DNA of 64,000 nt from Earliella scabrosa (GCA_022605405.1 JABYQQ010000020.1:248001-312000), one strand, 5' to 3'; shown: positions 45,841-57,255, counted from the first letter of the stretch. Notes: generated from the letters alone by a model not told the origin. Translations and numbers: made by a program.

Positions 45841-47386
45841 CTGGCCTAAATGAAAGATACGCCGTCGTTATGACTAGGAGAGGGGGCCAACGAAGCATGA
45901 GGACCAGAGTTATCGGCAACAGGCGAAGAGGACGAAGGATCCACAGAGAATGCGCGTATGCGAAGGGGGAGGGATGTCTCAAGAGCATAATCAGAGAGTA
46001 CTCACTGCGTCGGGGGCAGAGATCGATGCTGTGACTAGCAACGAAGCTGGGATACAGGGGGAACGAGCTCGGGAGGAGAGCAGAGAGTCGCGACAGAGGT
46101 GCTCGAGCAGGACTTGGACAAACGTGGAGATGGATGGGGTAGGGATAGAAGGCCGCACTGAGGATGCCGTGGCAGAGGTAGAGCTGGAACGGGCACAGCA
46201 GAATACAGAGGGATGCAGCGAGAATACTGGCGGGTCAGGCACCTGTAGCGCCGGACCGATCAAAGCCGAAAACGAGAGCGACATGTCCAGGACATGTCGC
46301 TCTCGTTTCGCGCGCCTTCGGCCGCAGCGACCGAGCTTGGTGATGGCAATCAACGACCCGACTGCGATGCCGAGGCCAAAGGTCGCAAGCAGTCTCCGGG
46401 GGGGGGAAGCTCTCTGTAAGCCTCGAGATACGTAGTTGGGTTCCAGCTCGATCAGTCCAGGGGGTGGTGAGGCTAGAGAAGCGGAATAATGAGTCAGTAT
46501 CCCTCCCAACCTCGCCTCTCGAATAGAACAAGAGATGTATGGGATTCCAAAGCACAGTGCCTGGAAAGACATGCTGCTTACGGCATGCGGGACTGTCCTG
46601 AGCGTGCATAGGAGCATTTGCATGTTGTCGCCCCTAGGAACTCACCGTAGAACACTTACTTCTCGGCTGTACTGCCCAAGCCGTCCGCAGAACCGAGAGA
46701 TATGAGGTCAGGGCACTTAGTCCGCATACGTGAGGTGAAAACCGTGTGCATTTGTATCTCCAGCACACCTACAGCAGTCCAACAGACCTACGGTCGTAGG
46801 GAGACGTTCTACGCTACAAATGTGCGCTCTCCACATCGTAGAACGACATGGAGGCAAGAGGAGAACCGATGAACCGAGCCAAACGCCCGAAAGAGTAGAG
46901 AATAAACATGCGCAACTGATGACGTATGCCATCAGCAATTAGACGCTCGTAACTTCGCCGAATCGGGGTCATTCATGGATCTTGCTCCTCTGCCTCAACC
47001 ACCTTGTCCGAGCTGTACATTGCGTTCTACGCGGTGTAGAGTGGCAGCGTGATTGAATAAAGTCCGAGCTCGTGCGTGGCGGTGCGCCAAGGTGAGCGAG
47101 TGCATGAGGCACGGAGGGACGGTTGCTCACACTGAGGCCTAGAACACAAGTAGTAGAGGGACCCGGAAAGCTGCGAGCGCGAGATCAGCGACAGAGCTTG
47201 CTGGGGACAACGGTCAGTCTGCGACCGTGTGTTACTAACTTGTTACAAGTGATTGACTGTGCCGCTTAACCAGGAAGTTGCAATCGAGCGTACACCTAGG
47301 CCTACCCTGTAAGCTGGATGTTAGCCCTACTTCGAGCGAACCAAGTTAACCGTATATCGCGCACAGGCGAATCGAATTGCCTGACT
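45841..47386. other. Intergenic region with a long palindrome
   Basis: Probably the promoter region between the minus-strand dioxygenase-like gene and the plus-strand gene at 47,387. A 210-codon minus ORF (45,991-46,623) spans a palindrome and has no recognisable domain, so I do not call it. A 9-bp inverted pair CGTTCTACG/CGTAGAACG lies at 46,805-46,845. Confidence 0.5.
46270..46308. repeat. 39-bp near-perfect palindrome
   Basis: 19-bp perfect arms around a single central base (AACGAGAGCGACATGTCC A GGACATG... read inward). It is followed by GC-rich sequence and lies about 430 bp upstream of the dioxygenase-like gene start. Confidence 0.9.
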
Positions 47387-50127
47387 ATGGCAGATGCATG
47401 GTAGGCGAGACTACTGAAGTGCGATGCTCTGGGACTACTAACACATCGCAACAGGAGAGAAGAATTATACTCGTTTGCAGGGCGCGATGGCACGGTATAC
47501 ACGGTGACGAACGTGCCGGATAGAATTCATATCCCAAGCAGTCCGGACCCGAATCCTCACCTCAACAAAAGCTATCATGAGCTACTCCGACCTCAGTTCG
47601 CGATCGCTGTGGCTCCAGAACTCGCATACCTCCTTTGAACTCCCCCAGTCACCGATCCTCTTCTGGGACGTCTTTGCTCAGACCTGTACTCCTTAGCCCC
47701 GATCAAATACGCCGATGGCTGGTCTCTCCAAACTGATGTACGGAACTCTTGGCATCGACTCGAGCGAGGCCTTCTTCACGTGTCGAATCTATTGCTCTCG
47801 TTAGCGAACATCGATGCTGCACGAACGGTGAATGCCTGTGAGTACTGGCGAGAACCATGGGAATGCGGCTATGCATTGGCACATCGTACTAGCTACAGCA
47901 CGAGAGTGGCAATACGGAAGTCCAGAGAAGCATTCATGATGCTTGCCGCACGATGTTCCCTGGCCATCGCGGTCTGGTTACCTGGTCCCGGAGTAGACCA
48001 TCCAGTGGTTCCTGAGTGGACGGTATTCCTGACGAAGCAGGGTATCCCTCCCTCCTGGATAGATGCCCTGAAGAGCTCCGTCATCGCCGACTTCTCAGTA
48101 GGCCTCAGGATCGGAGCGTTCGTCGACGTCGAGCTCTGTCGATGGCTCCCTCATATTCCCGTGATGCGCGCCGCGAAGGTTCCAATCTTCTTTCGCTGGA
48201 AGGACGCCAAGCAGGTGGATGCCATGTCCGCAGTTTACCCGTTCCTGAGACACTTCGCGCCTCATCCTGGGGATGCGTATCTAGCGTCGAAGACACCCCC
48301 GCGGCCTCAGGCTCCAAATATATTCATGTTGTATCTACGCGGCGAAGGGCGTCCCCATCCCTACATTGCAGACGTTGAGAATCGCCTACGCTCCAAACCT
48401 GCCGGCCCCTTTCAACTGCCTGGAGAGAAACGCTCCGAGTTTCTCTCTCGTATGGCGGCCCTTGAGCAGCGCATGATAGGTAGGGAGAGTGCACCTCAAA
48501 GACAGCGTCGACTCGACCGCATCGCGTACTCCCTCACAGGGGCGACTCCCAAGCCATATACCCGAGTATTTCTCTGGCTCAAGGCTGGTCTTGTCAACCC
48601 AGACCTGCCAGAGGATATGCACTCTGCGGATTACCGTACGGAGGTTCACCCATGTGCCGTACACGGCCTGTGGCACAATCACGGCCCGGACTTTCGCAAC
48701 TATAACGCTGTCTTTGATGAATGGGACCTTTGGTCTGACCAACCAGAGGGGGATTTGCAAGTATCATCTGTATCCGCTGAGCCTCTTCCCTTATATCACG
48801 ACACTGCGGATATCTTTGCAGCAGAGAACAACTGGCTGTATCATGACTGCCCGGAGCCAGATCTCCCAGCGATCGAGTTCTCGGACGAGTATCTGCACAC
48901 ACATTATCTCCTGGAGCGCTACGGATTGCATCCCGACTCCACCACCTTCCCAGACGTCGACTATAGCAGTTACGTAGGGGACGCGTTTCATAAGATTCTC
49001 GGAATTCCGCCGGGCTACCAGGATCACTTGGACAGCACTGAAAAAAAGGTGTACTCCGGGTGGATATCAGCGATGATGGCAGATCAAAGACACAGTTCAG
49101 CGACGCAGTGCTGTTGGGACATGGATCCTCGGAGCCCACACTTTCTATTCAAGGACAACAAGGTGGACGAAGGTGTCCAGGTGCATCAAGTCCTGGGAGT
49201 CTCTGGAGGATACCTGTACCAAGTCGTCTATCAGGAAGATGAGGTCGCTTCGGAGCAGTCCTCTTCGCAGACATGGGTCCTTGTGGTAAACTCGCGGGTC
49301 CTCGCTTATCTCCTTCGCTGCTTGCCCCATATCAAAAATCGCTCGGATGCCGTACATGATCTTGCGACAGTCGGTGCACCGTTCAACACAGTCCGGCTTT
49401 CGATCGAGCCTGCAAGCTCATCCCAACCAGTACTGCCTCCCTTACTACCGGGTGCCCCCATTCCCATCGGTCGTCTACGGGACCATGCACCGCAGCGCCA
49501 AAAAAGCTATCGACATACCTTCATGGATTATCGCCAGTACCGCCAACATGTATTAGAACTGTTGCGTTCTGGGCCGCATGCCCGTGCAGCATTGACCCAC
49601 GGCGGGATCATTTGGCGATTGGCTATGGAATTCGCTCAAGTGTACGATGGAACCTTGGATCGCGTGAAGGCATACTTGGACGTAGGCCCGTCTGAAGAGA
49701 CACAGTATCGCTCTGTGATTATTCAAGACCGAGACGGAGCGCGTGGTGTTGATGACCGGTTGACTGAGGAAGAGCTAGATGTCATGAGTGGGGTGACCCG
49801 AATCTACACAGGTAACTAATGCTTGTACCTAAAGAATGACCACAGACTTATGATACAAAAGAGCAGGATAATCAGCTAGAAGACCGTTCATGGTGGCCTA
49901 AGCACAACGTATGGCGAACATCCGGGATGTATACAGGGATATGGACGCCGAAGAACGAGCACTGGTTTCAAACCCGTCTTGCGGAGATTCGACGAGGAGG
50001 AGTGGGACCAATGAACGTCCGTCAATGGAGGTCCGCACTGGGACAGTACAGACCTTGTGCGAAGTTAGCAGACATTCTGGACTCCCGCTGTCGCGAGATC
50101 TTCAACGCGAGGTACATGCATGAGTGA
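47387..50127 (+). pseudogene. Large hypothetical protein gene with one premature stop
   Basis: Exon 1 is 47,387-47,400 (MADAW), the intron is 47,401-47,454 with a perfect TACTAAC branch site, and the main exon runs from 47,455 to 49,811. An intron GTAACT...CACAG leads to a last exon ending at 50,127 (...IFNARYMHE). Protein-like sequence is continuous (YSFAGRDGTVYTV before, PVTDPLLGRLCSDLYSLAPI after), except for a single TGA at 47,636-47,638. The gene is therefore a young pseudogene, or that base is an error; translation could otherwise only start downstream. The product of about 850 residues is rich in Trp, Pro and His with no domain I recognise; a conserved-looking end is SWWPKHNVWRTSGMYTG. 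It resembles large uncharacterised Agaricomycete families. Nearest neighbours: a divergent gene at 45,840 and a convergent one ending at 50,177. Confidence 0.65.
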
Positions 50128-50176
50128 GACAATCACGACGACCCAATGTCATTGTTACAGAACAAAATTGTACTAT

Positions 50177-50599
50177 CTACTCCATAATTGACTGATCCTG
50201 ACGGAGATCGCGTACAGGAAGGGCCCCATAGCTGAGAACAGAGGACGATGAAAGCAGGTCATGATGATCGGGGTAGTATACGAAGTGGGCCGGATGATCT
50301 TGAACCTCGTCATCGGAGACCTGCAAATCGAATCAGCGAGGGGAGAGCGCATGTCACGAACAACACTTACGATAGTACCGAATGCAGGCAACTCCACGTC
50401 GATGAGGTCAGGGAGATCGTCACACCCAGCAGAGTTGTCGATCATGGACTCTAGCTTTGGGTCGATGTCGCTGACGGCATCTCAGCGGGACCGTGGCGGG
50501 ATGCAAGGATGCTCATACATACCTGATGCTAGTCGCAGTGCCATAGATCCACCGCTCAGGAGTTGTGAGTCGTATAATCCACTGGCTGCATTGGGCCAT
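50177..50599 (-). CDS. Small acidic hypothetical protein
   Basis: ATG at 50,599 (MAQCSQWIIRLTTPERW). Two introns (GTATGT...TCAG and GTAAGT...TGCAG) join exons that keep frame through SDIDPKLESMIDNSAGCDDL to a final exon ending LRQDQSIME and TAG at 50,177-50,179. The product is about 105 residues, acidic, with no known domain. Its stop is 49 bp from that of the convergent large gene. Function unknown. Confidence 0.5.
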
Positions 50600-50856
50600 G
50601 AATTGGAGGAAAGATGAGAAGATACGAGCGATCATGGAAAGACTGAGGTAAGAGGGGTAGGGACTCGGAGTATTCACGCTCTGCTGGTCAATGCATTAGG
50701 CGCCGAGCGGATTGTGTCAGGAACCAGTGTAGCCCTATATAGTAGATCATCGCCGTACGATGTCCAAAACTCATCGTGGTCTGATCTAGCAGTACATGAA
50801 CGCCAAGACCTATCTCACAACATCAGAGTTTGGCACGCGGCCCCATGAACTGACGG

Positions 50857-51120
50857 CTAACGACATAAGCAAAGCCAGTATCCACATGCTTCGTCAACTT
50901 GAATGTCCCCGAGGTAAGCTCGGCGACAAGCACTAGTAGACATGATCAGACCGTGAACGTGGATGGGATGGAAGGGAAGTCGGCACGTACTGGCAGCGGC
51001 GTTGGATGACCGTGCTCGAGGCAAAAGTGTTACATCCATCTGAGGGAACGGTGTACCACTTCCCTGCTTGTGTGTGAGATGGCTGTAACGGAAGGACATG
51101 ATTGCCCTGCATAGATAGTC
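50857..51120 (-). other. Possible exon pair of a small minus-strand gene
   Basis: A candidate GTACGT...TACTAG intron splits two short open stretches on the minus strand. One spliced reading ends LTKHVDTGFAYVVSRQF, another gives a Cys-rich end. I cannot choose between the frames. The region 51,121-51,626 shows no gene. Confidence 0.25.
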
Positions 51121-51626
51121 AGCCGCCGTGAATACAACTCGTCGAAGTCAATGGAACAGCACGTACGTTGGGATGGGTCTACGTATAGGAATAAGAAAGG
51201 GAAGGGAAGATGATGCGGGATTGATAAGTGAGTAGGGGGAGCGAAACCGCGATCTCCGCAGCGTGCAATGTGGTGGATGCACGTCGTGATCGGGCACTGT
51301 GACTTATTCGGGCCGTCACTCGAGACACGTGAACGCCCCCACGCGGCAGCTAGTCGATATCTGTTCTGAATCCACATGGCACATGCTTGTATTCAGGACG
51401 GAGTACAAAGGAAACGGTGATGCCCTGTCTAGTAGGGTGACAAGCCCGCCCGGGAGGAGAGCCATTAGCCAGGGGAAGAAGGATCGTGAACGAGGAGTGT
51501 TGGGATGCGAAGGACGGGGGAAAGTAGCGGACAGATCGATCACTATTGTCAGGGTACGACCAGATGAATCAGCTATCAGAACGCGAATGCAGACAGATGG
51601 ACTTACGGCTACATGCGATGGGAACC

Positions 51627-52716
51627 CTAAGCAGCCCGTTCCTTACCCTTACCAGTTTGGCTGTCTCCATCGCCAGATCGATCACGGGGAAGAGCCTGTC
51701 TGAGTTCATGCATCTCCTGCAGAAGGGCGGTCATGAACTCGGTAGTCTCGCGATGACGGTCTTCGAGGCGTCGTTCAAGATCCCGTAGCGGCTGAGACCA
51801 GTCGGGACCAGTAGGCGTGTGACGTGAGAGCTGTGAGGTAGCGGCGTGTCTTGATACGCTGAGAGAGGAGCTTGCCTCGGGCGGAATGTGGATGCTGAGG
51901 TCGGAGAGGCTGTGAGATGCGTCACTCGTAGGCACTGGAGAAGAAGGGGTGCTGCGCTCGGAGACAGCAGCGGAGCGAAGGGATGCGCGCGTACGCCCAA
52001 CCGAGCTGGATGCGCGAGAGCCAGATGACGTCGACGTGCGGTACGGCGTAGCAGAGATCTGTCGTTGATGTGAGGTGCGCAGCACAGGCGGGCGAGTACC
52101 AAGCCCACTGTCGACGCACTCTAAAAGCCGAGGGTCAATAGCAGATACACTACATATTCGCGCAACGGAACTTACTGAGCATCCATTCGCAGGAACTCAA
52201 GTGACGGTCAAAACAACGCTTGCACTTCCATGTGCCGCTTCCACGATCATCTTGCACGCATAGCGGAGGGTCACCCTGGGCATGGTCGAGCCTGCAGCGC
52301 TCGCACTCGAGCGAGCGTATCTTCTTGAGCATCTCGACGTAATTGACAGGCAGGGTAGAGGTGCGTAAGTTGGATGGGAGCTTGAGATCGACTGCGCTCC
52401 AGTCGGGAGAGAAGTTTGTCGGAAGGTTGGCTGGGAGGTGGGTGGCAATCTGCAGAGCCTCATAACGCCTTAGAAGGAACGTTGAAGAATAGATAAGATG
52501 CGATGAACTCACAGACGAAGTTTCTATAGCATACGTGCTATGAGTGCTCAGAGTAGCGGATTGGACGGTGAGACTGATCCCTGAAGAACCGGATGGTTGT
52601 CCGTCTGCTTCGGAAGATGGCTCTGGGTCGTCTGGCTCGAGCTTCGCGTTACGGATCTTGGGAAGCGAGCTCTCGTCCCAGGCGTGAGGAAGAGAGTCGT
52701 CCTCTTCGGTCTTCAT
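51627..52716 (-). CDS. Cys-rich (zinc-ribbon-like) protein with C-terminal coiled coil
   Basis: ATG at 52,716 (MKTEEDDSLPHAWDESS), acidic N-terminus. A cysteine cluster follows, LECERCRLDHAQGDPPLC then WKCKRCFDRHLSSCEW, which could bind zinc through CxxC...C and CxxC...C. An intron GTAAGT...TTTTAG (near 52,175-52,115) leads to a Ser/Thr-rich linker. A terminal helix LRDLERRLEDRHRETTEFM is a likely coiled coil, ending GKGKERAA with the stop at 51,627. A further intron near 52,505-52,460 is possible, but the frame is also open through it. A DNA- or protein-binding role is inferred only from the cysteine pattern. Confidence 0.55.
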
Positions 52717-53173
52717 GCTGAGAGAGGGTGGAATACAGGGGCAAAGGGTGAGCGGACGAGGTCCTGGTAGCACTCTGGCGAGGGGAGCTTCTTATCATGA
52801 TGTGCGATTACGGTCTCGAAGTCAATGTGATCTCGCCGTCAATCGATACTCCTATTCTGATCGTCTTGTCGCATCTCACAGCATCGTTTGTGCAAAACAT
52901 TCGAATACAGGGACAAAATGCCAGTACTACTACGCCGATGGGGGCAAGACTATTGTACGAGACTGTACACATGGGAGCCGGACACACCATACGTACCTGA
53001 GCACATTGCTGGGGTGTTACCGCTGAGCTTCGAGCTGACACTGGGCTCTACAAGGCGTGGAACGCTTTGTACAGCGGCAGTGGTGGTGAGATGGAAGAGA
53101 GAGACGAGAGGAGAGCTAAAGCGGGCCGGTGGCTGTGTTCCGGGCGCTTGCAAAATTCCCGCGCGAGACCCAC
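52717..53173. other. No confident gene
   Basis: The minus strand has a short protein-like stretch (HIDFETVIAHHDKKLPSPE, about 52,820-52,765) ending just before the Cys-rich gene, possibly the last exon of a small gene whose upstream exons I cannot assemble. Confidence 0.25.
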
Positions 53174-53372
53174 AACCCTACTGTAGGGTTACAGAAGTAA
53201 GAACTGGAGTAAATGGTCGGTAAGAAACACGCAAGCGCTGGGTTATGTAAGACTTATCATAGAATATCGGAGTTACAATATTGTTCCCACGGGCTCAGGT
53301 TTGCGTGACGCGAGGTAGCGGGGAACGTCGCCCTTAAAGGACGATCTCTTCGATCCTCTCATCAATCGTAAT
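53174..53372 (-). repeat. Helentron 5' terminus (about 199 bp)
   Basis: Reverse complement of the HINE 5' end. It shares ATTACGATTGATGAG, GAAGAGATCGTCCTTTAAG, GCGTCACGCAAACCTGAGCC and CGTGGGAACA. Both ends also carry a CCCTA-N3-TAGGG palindrome (53,176-53,188 here; 10,615-10,627 in the HINE) at about 170-196 nt from the tip. The 12-bp inverted repeat is at 53,358-53,369. Confidence 0.85.
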
Positions 53373-54701
53373 CCTTCCCGACGTCCCCGTCCTGACTCCC
53401 GATGGAGTATCGAAGGCCAGCGAGAATTAATGCAAGAAGAATTGGGGTAGTGTTTGTATGCTTTAGACTGCTCGAAGGTACGTTTTGTTCTCGAATGCAG
53501 TTCCGAGCAAGTCTGGTCCTGTCCCCGTCCATCTCCCAGGGCATCTCGCATGCGTATGTTTCACATTGCAGGCCGTTCAAGACAGGCAATCCTTGATGAA
53601 CGACACCGTATCACTCGGGTCCAGGATGTCACGTATGTTTTATTGCTCTGATTTGCAGCAGCCCGTCTCGTGCTGACTTCCCCGCATACGTCGTCAATAC
53701 CCGGGCGGCCCACGACTGTTGTAGGTACGTGGACTGCGGCTTCCGACATTTAGTACTGATACTGATGGTTGCATGCTACATAACGCGACGCGTCCTGGGC
53801 GACATCTTTGGCTTAGAGATGAAGAGCTCTACTAGCTGCGTAGGTCCACGCTACTCCCCAAGGGTCTCTCTTCGTCGAAACGATCTTGTGCGTACCGCGT
53901 GCCGTAGTCTCGACAGCGTAACTGCTCAGAGGTGGACTCCTCATCGCGAGATCTCTGATTGCTATGTAGGTCAATTGAACTGAACAGCTGAAGTATACTG
54001 CTGAATTGACGGACATTCCTAGAGTCCGAGTAAATTGCATGAACCGCTCCTCGACTGCTTGTACTCCACAGTACAGGACTCCATGAGTTCGACAATTGTC
54101 GTGCTGGCTGTGAGTACTTCCTTTGCCCTGCCTACTGCGAGCTCTCTTGACGATGTCGAGATGCTGACGTGTGTCGTTGATCTTTGCAGGGGAAAGAAGC
54201 TCAAGTAGCGGGCTGACTGCTGGAGGCACAATATTATACGCCGCGAAGACGTAGCTAAGGTGTCAGGCAGGTTTTGGTAATCGAGAAGTAGGTGAACCCC
54301 GTGTATCGATCTCGTTGTCACTTCCATGAGTGGAGTATGTCAACTCCGTCTATAATTTCCATTTGCTCTGATACTCGAGCTCCTGATTGACCTCTTGTGC
54401 TCGGTTGGGCTGTAAGTAGTCTTCTCGTTCGTGCCGGCGGCACTCGGGCCTATGCCCGGATGCAAAGCCGCATCGCCTCAAATCTGCGCTTCGATGTCAG
54501 TGTGTCCGCAAGTGTTCCACGACTGTCGCAACGTGGTGGACGAGCGTCACATCCCCACCGCCCTTTCCCCGCCTGGCTCGTGTTAGCTCCCAGCCCCCGT
54601 TAGCTCGGATCCCAGCCCCTGTTTCTCTCTGCTACTTGTCTGAACCTCTCACCACTAGCTATCGCAAAAGCCCCAGCCGTACAATCACCTTGCTTTCTAC
54701 C
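53373..54701. other. 5' flank of NACHT gene B, no confident gene
   Basis: A 138-codon minus ORF (53,813-54,229) and shorter plus ORFs occur, with fragments that look protein-like but no assembled gene or known domain. The last 100 bp before 54,702 are C/T-rich, as expected of a leader. Confidence 0.4.
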
Positions 54702-57255
54702 ATGCCTCTACCAGTGATCAAAGCGATCGACGTCGACCGAGGGCCGAACATCCGCCCCACCCCCATCAGCGATGACCTCGTGAATACGGCGCTGAACGGC
54801 ACTGTTGCTGTTCTGGAGGTTGGAGGCGACCTCGCCGACCTCGCGCCTGTCCCGGGATTGTCAGCGGTTGTAGGAATACTTGTGCAGATCGTGAAGAAAG
54901 TGCAAGTAAGTGTGAGTTCGTCCTGTGGCCTGTGATGATATCAACCTGCTGGATACTAGGCTGCAAGATCCAACTCCGATGCTTTGATAGGCCTGTGTCG
55001 GCAGGTCCAAGGAGTGAACGCAGCCATTCGTGGAGTTGCGGATGCGGTTCATGCAAGAATCAGCGCACTGTCTGTTGGATCTCCGGATCGCCGGACTGTC
55101 AGAGCAAACCTCAGCACAGACACAGAGTCGACACTCGCCAAACGCATCAAAAAGCTGACGCGGTACGTGCTTGCAGCTGAACGTCAGTTTGTGTCTACCA
55201 CCGATGCTAAATTTACTTGTCCAGGAGTCTCGAGGAAGTGCTGTCAGAAGCGGATGAGCTTTCCAAGCAGCCGTCTTGGTACCGCTTCATCCACAGCGAC
55301 CGGGTCTCAGAGAAGATTGCTAACATGACGAAGAACATCGACGAAGCACGTCAAAATTTTCAGGTATGAATCCGAACCAAGGTACGCCAGCTATGCTAAC
55401 ATGTATTTATGCATAGCTGGAGGGAGGTATTGCTGTTGAGTCAGTCACACAAGAGATACTGCGAGCGGTCATGGTACGTGCTCTATAGTATATATTGGCA
55501 CTCAAACACTTGCTCAATGTTGCCATATAGAGCGAAGGTCAGCATGGTGGAGCATAGAAGCAGAGATGACCCATATTAACTGGGGATCTCATATAGCCGA
55601 CAAGGCGGTGTTGAAGGATCTCCTTCCTTTAGACAGCGCGTCATACCGCTCCGTGGCTAACGACGTGAAGGCGCAGTATCTAAAAGGGACTCGGGAGAAC
55701 GTGATGAAGAATCTCTACGCCTGGGCCGCCGGAGGAAAGCAGCAAAGCCGGTGCAGAGAAACGGGTCCTTGCACTCATTGGGCATGCCGGGATGGGAAAA
55801 TCTACCATCGCGTCCGAGTTTTGTCGATATCTTGACTCCTCCATTCCACGACGCCTCGGTGCGTCATTCTTCTTCACTCGCGGTCTTCAGGGGCCCAACT
55901 CGTACCGTTCCTTCTTCAACACCATTGCCTCGCAGCTTGCGACTCTACAGCCAGACACTTTCCACAATCTCATCGTGTCCGCAGCCCGCAAGCATCAGAA
56001 CGACAGAGCTGGAGCAGCGCAACAGCATATGAAGCTGGCATGTGAAGAATTGGTGCGCGCTCCGCTCCACGAGCTTGCACAATCCGGACCTTGCCCTCCG
56101 ATCTTTATCGTGGTCGATGCATTAGACGAGTGCACTGCGGAAAACATCGACCCCATCTCCGATCTCCTGAAGCTTCTCCTTTCCTGCACTGCGGACCCAT
56201 CCTCTTCTCTCCGCCTCTTCCTCACCTCACGCCCCGAGCTAAAATCTGTTAGAGAGATCCTGGACTCTCACAGCTGCGTGTCCAGACAAACATTCGAGGA
56301 CATCGGCGAGAGGGAAACCATTGACCGTGACATCGAGGCGGTGATTCGCGACAGATTGTCCCAGCATTCTACAAGTCGAGCATGGTCTGACGCGGACCCC
56401 TCCATCATCCAGCGGCTTGTCACAAAATCTGCGGGAATATTTGTGTACGCGAGCACAGCTGCGGAGTTCCTCGTCGGGCAAGGTGAATTTGGACCCACAA
56501 CCCTTGAAGAGAGCCTGAACCGTCTTCTCTCGGATGGCGGCAGCACCGGCCTTCCACTGGAACGACTCGACACACTATACCTCACCGTTCTGGAGACCGC
56601 CTTCCCGGAGAAGAGAATGTCTCCCGACTTGCGCGATAGAATTCCATTGGTACTCGGATTCACAGCCGTGTGGCAAGATTCGTGGATATCCCCACCACGG
56701 CTTGAGATGCTGACTGGGATCCCCGCTGACAACTCCCGGAATATCCTGCACCAGCTCCGAGCTGTCATTGAACGGGACCCAGACGATCCCAGTCTAGAGT
56801 TTCGCATCATGCACACCACCTTCCGCGACTTCCTCCTCGACCCCGAGAAGACGAAGGCACTTCCTCGGCCCGAGTTCCACGTTAATGCTGCCCAGGTGCA
56901 CGCGACGCTTGCGCTCGGATGCATGCGTCATGGGTTGTATTATGTGGAGAAATACATGCCAGAGCTGCTAGAAGGGAGCTCTGAGATGCTGGAACTACAC
57001 AAGCTTGAAGATGAGGATTTACTATGGAACCGGCTGAGGGAGAAGCTGCTGGGAAAGAAATTTGATGAACACTCGCATTCTGTTGGAGCTCTGGTCGACT
57101 ATGTGCGCCATTATTGTGCATACCATCGGGAGCTCTCGACATCGGTGCAGTCTGCGGAGATGATTGAGACGGCGAAGAGATTTGATCAGATTCCAACTAA
57201 TGTGTTTATGGTGTTCACTAGAGCATTATATTACATTTGTCTCCGCAGATTGTAG
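54702..57255 (+). pseudogene. NACHT-domain NLR-like gene B, frameshifted
   Basis: The exon structure parallels gene A: 54,702-54,905, 54,960-55,162 (203 nt), 55,225-55,363 (139 nt), 55,417-55,473 (57 nt), 55,531-55,537 (7 nt) and 55,597-57,255. The N-terminal bundle (APVPGLSAVVGIL) continues in frame to about 55,739. The NACHT half, with Walker A GHAGMGKS and Walker B IFIVVDALDECT, is open only in the next frame, so one base is gained (or two lost) at about 55,731-55,750, between N-terminal domain and P-loop. Without a sequencing error or unusual splice, only a truncated N-terminal domain would be made. The final 400 nt are nearly identical to gene A, while earlier parts are much more diverged. 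Confidence 0.8.
55531..55537 (+). other. 7-nt microexon of NACHT gene B
   Basis: AGCGAAG lies between ...CCATATAG and GTCAGC, at the same position and length as in gene A. It restores the phase to the exon at 55,597. Confidence 0.75.

Larger units (their letters stand above)
20309..53372 (-). mobile_element. Candidate giant Helentron (about 33 kb) with cargo
   Basis: The element is read on the minus strand. The 5' end at 53,372 (ATTACGATTGATGAG...) and the 3' end at 20,309 (...CCCACTTCTCAACAAG) match the two ends of the 1.07-kb HINE at 10,444. The 12-bp terminal and subterminal inverted repeats sit at the same offsets (3 nt from the 5' end, 32 nt from the 3' end). They are the only termini of this type and orientation that I found between these points. 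The 3' part encodes the Rep-PIF1 protein; 28.5-53.2 kb would be cargo, later hit by a Copia insertion. The 5' flanking base is G rather than the expected T, and no empty site is in view. The alternative is that the helicase copy and the 53-kb terminus are remnants of two separate insertions. Confidence 0.45.

Noticed and set aside
45991..46623. 210-codon minus ORF upstream of the dioxygenase-like gene
   Set aside because: It runs through a 39-bp palindrome, has no domain or splice support, and is Ser/Pro-rich.
28861..53173. KDZ, Plavaka or other DDE transposase that would explain the cargo
   Set aside because: No DDE-type transposase frame was recognised; the only transposition enzymes seen are the Rep-PIF1 protein and the Copia polyprotein.
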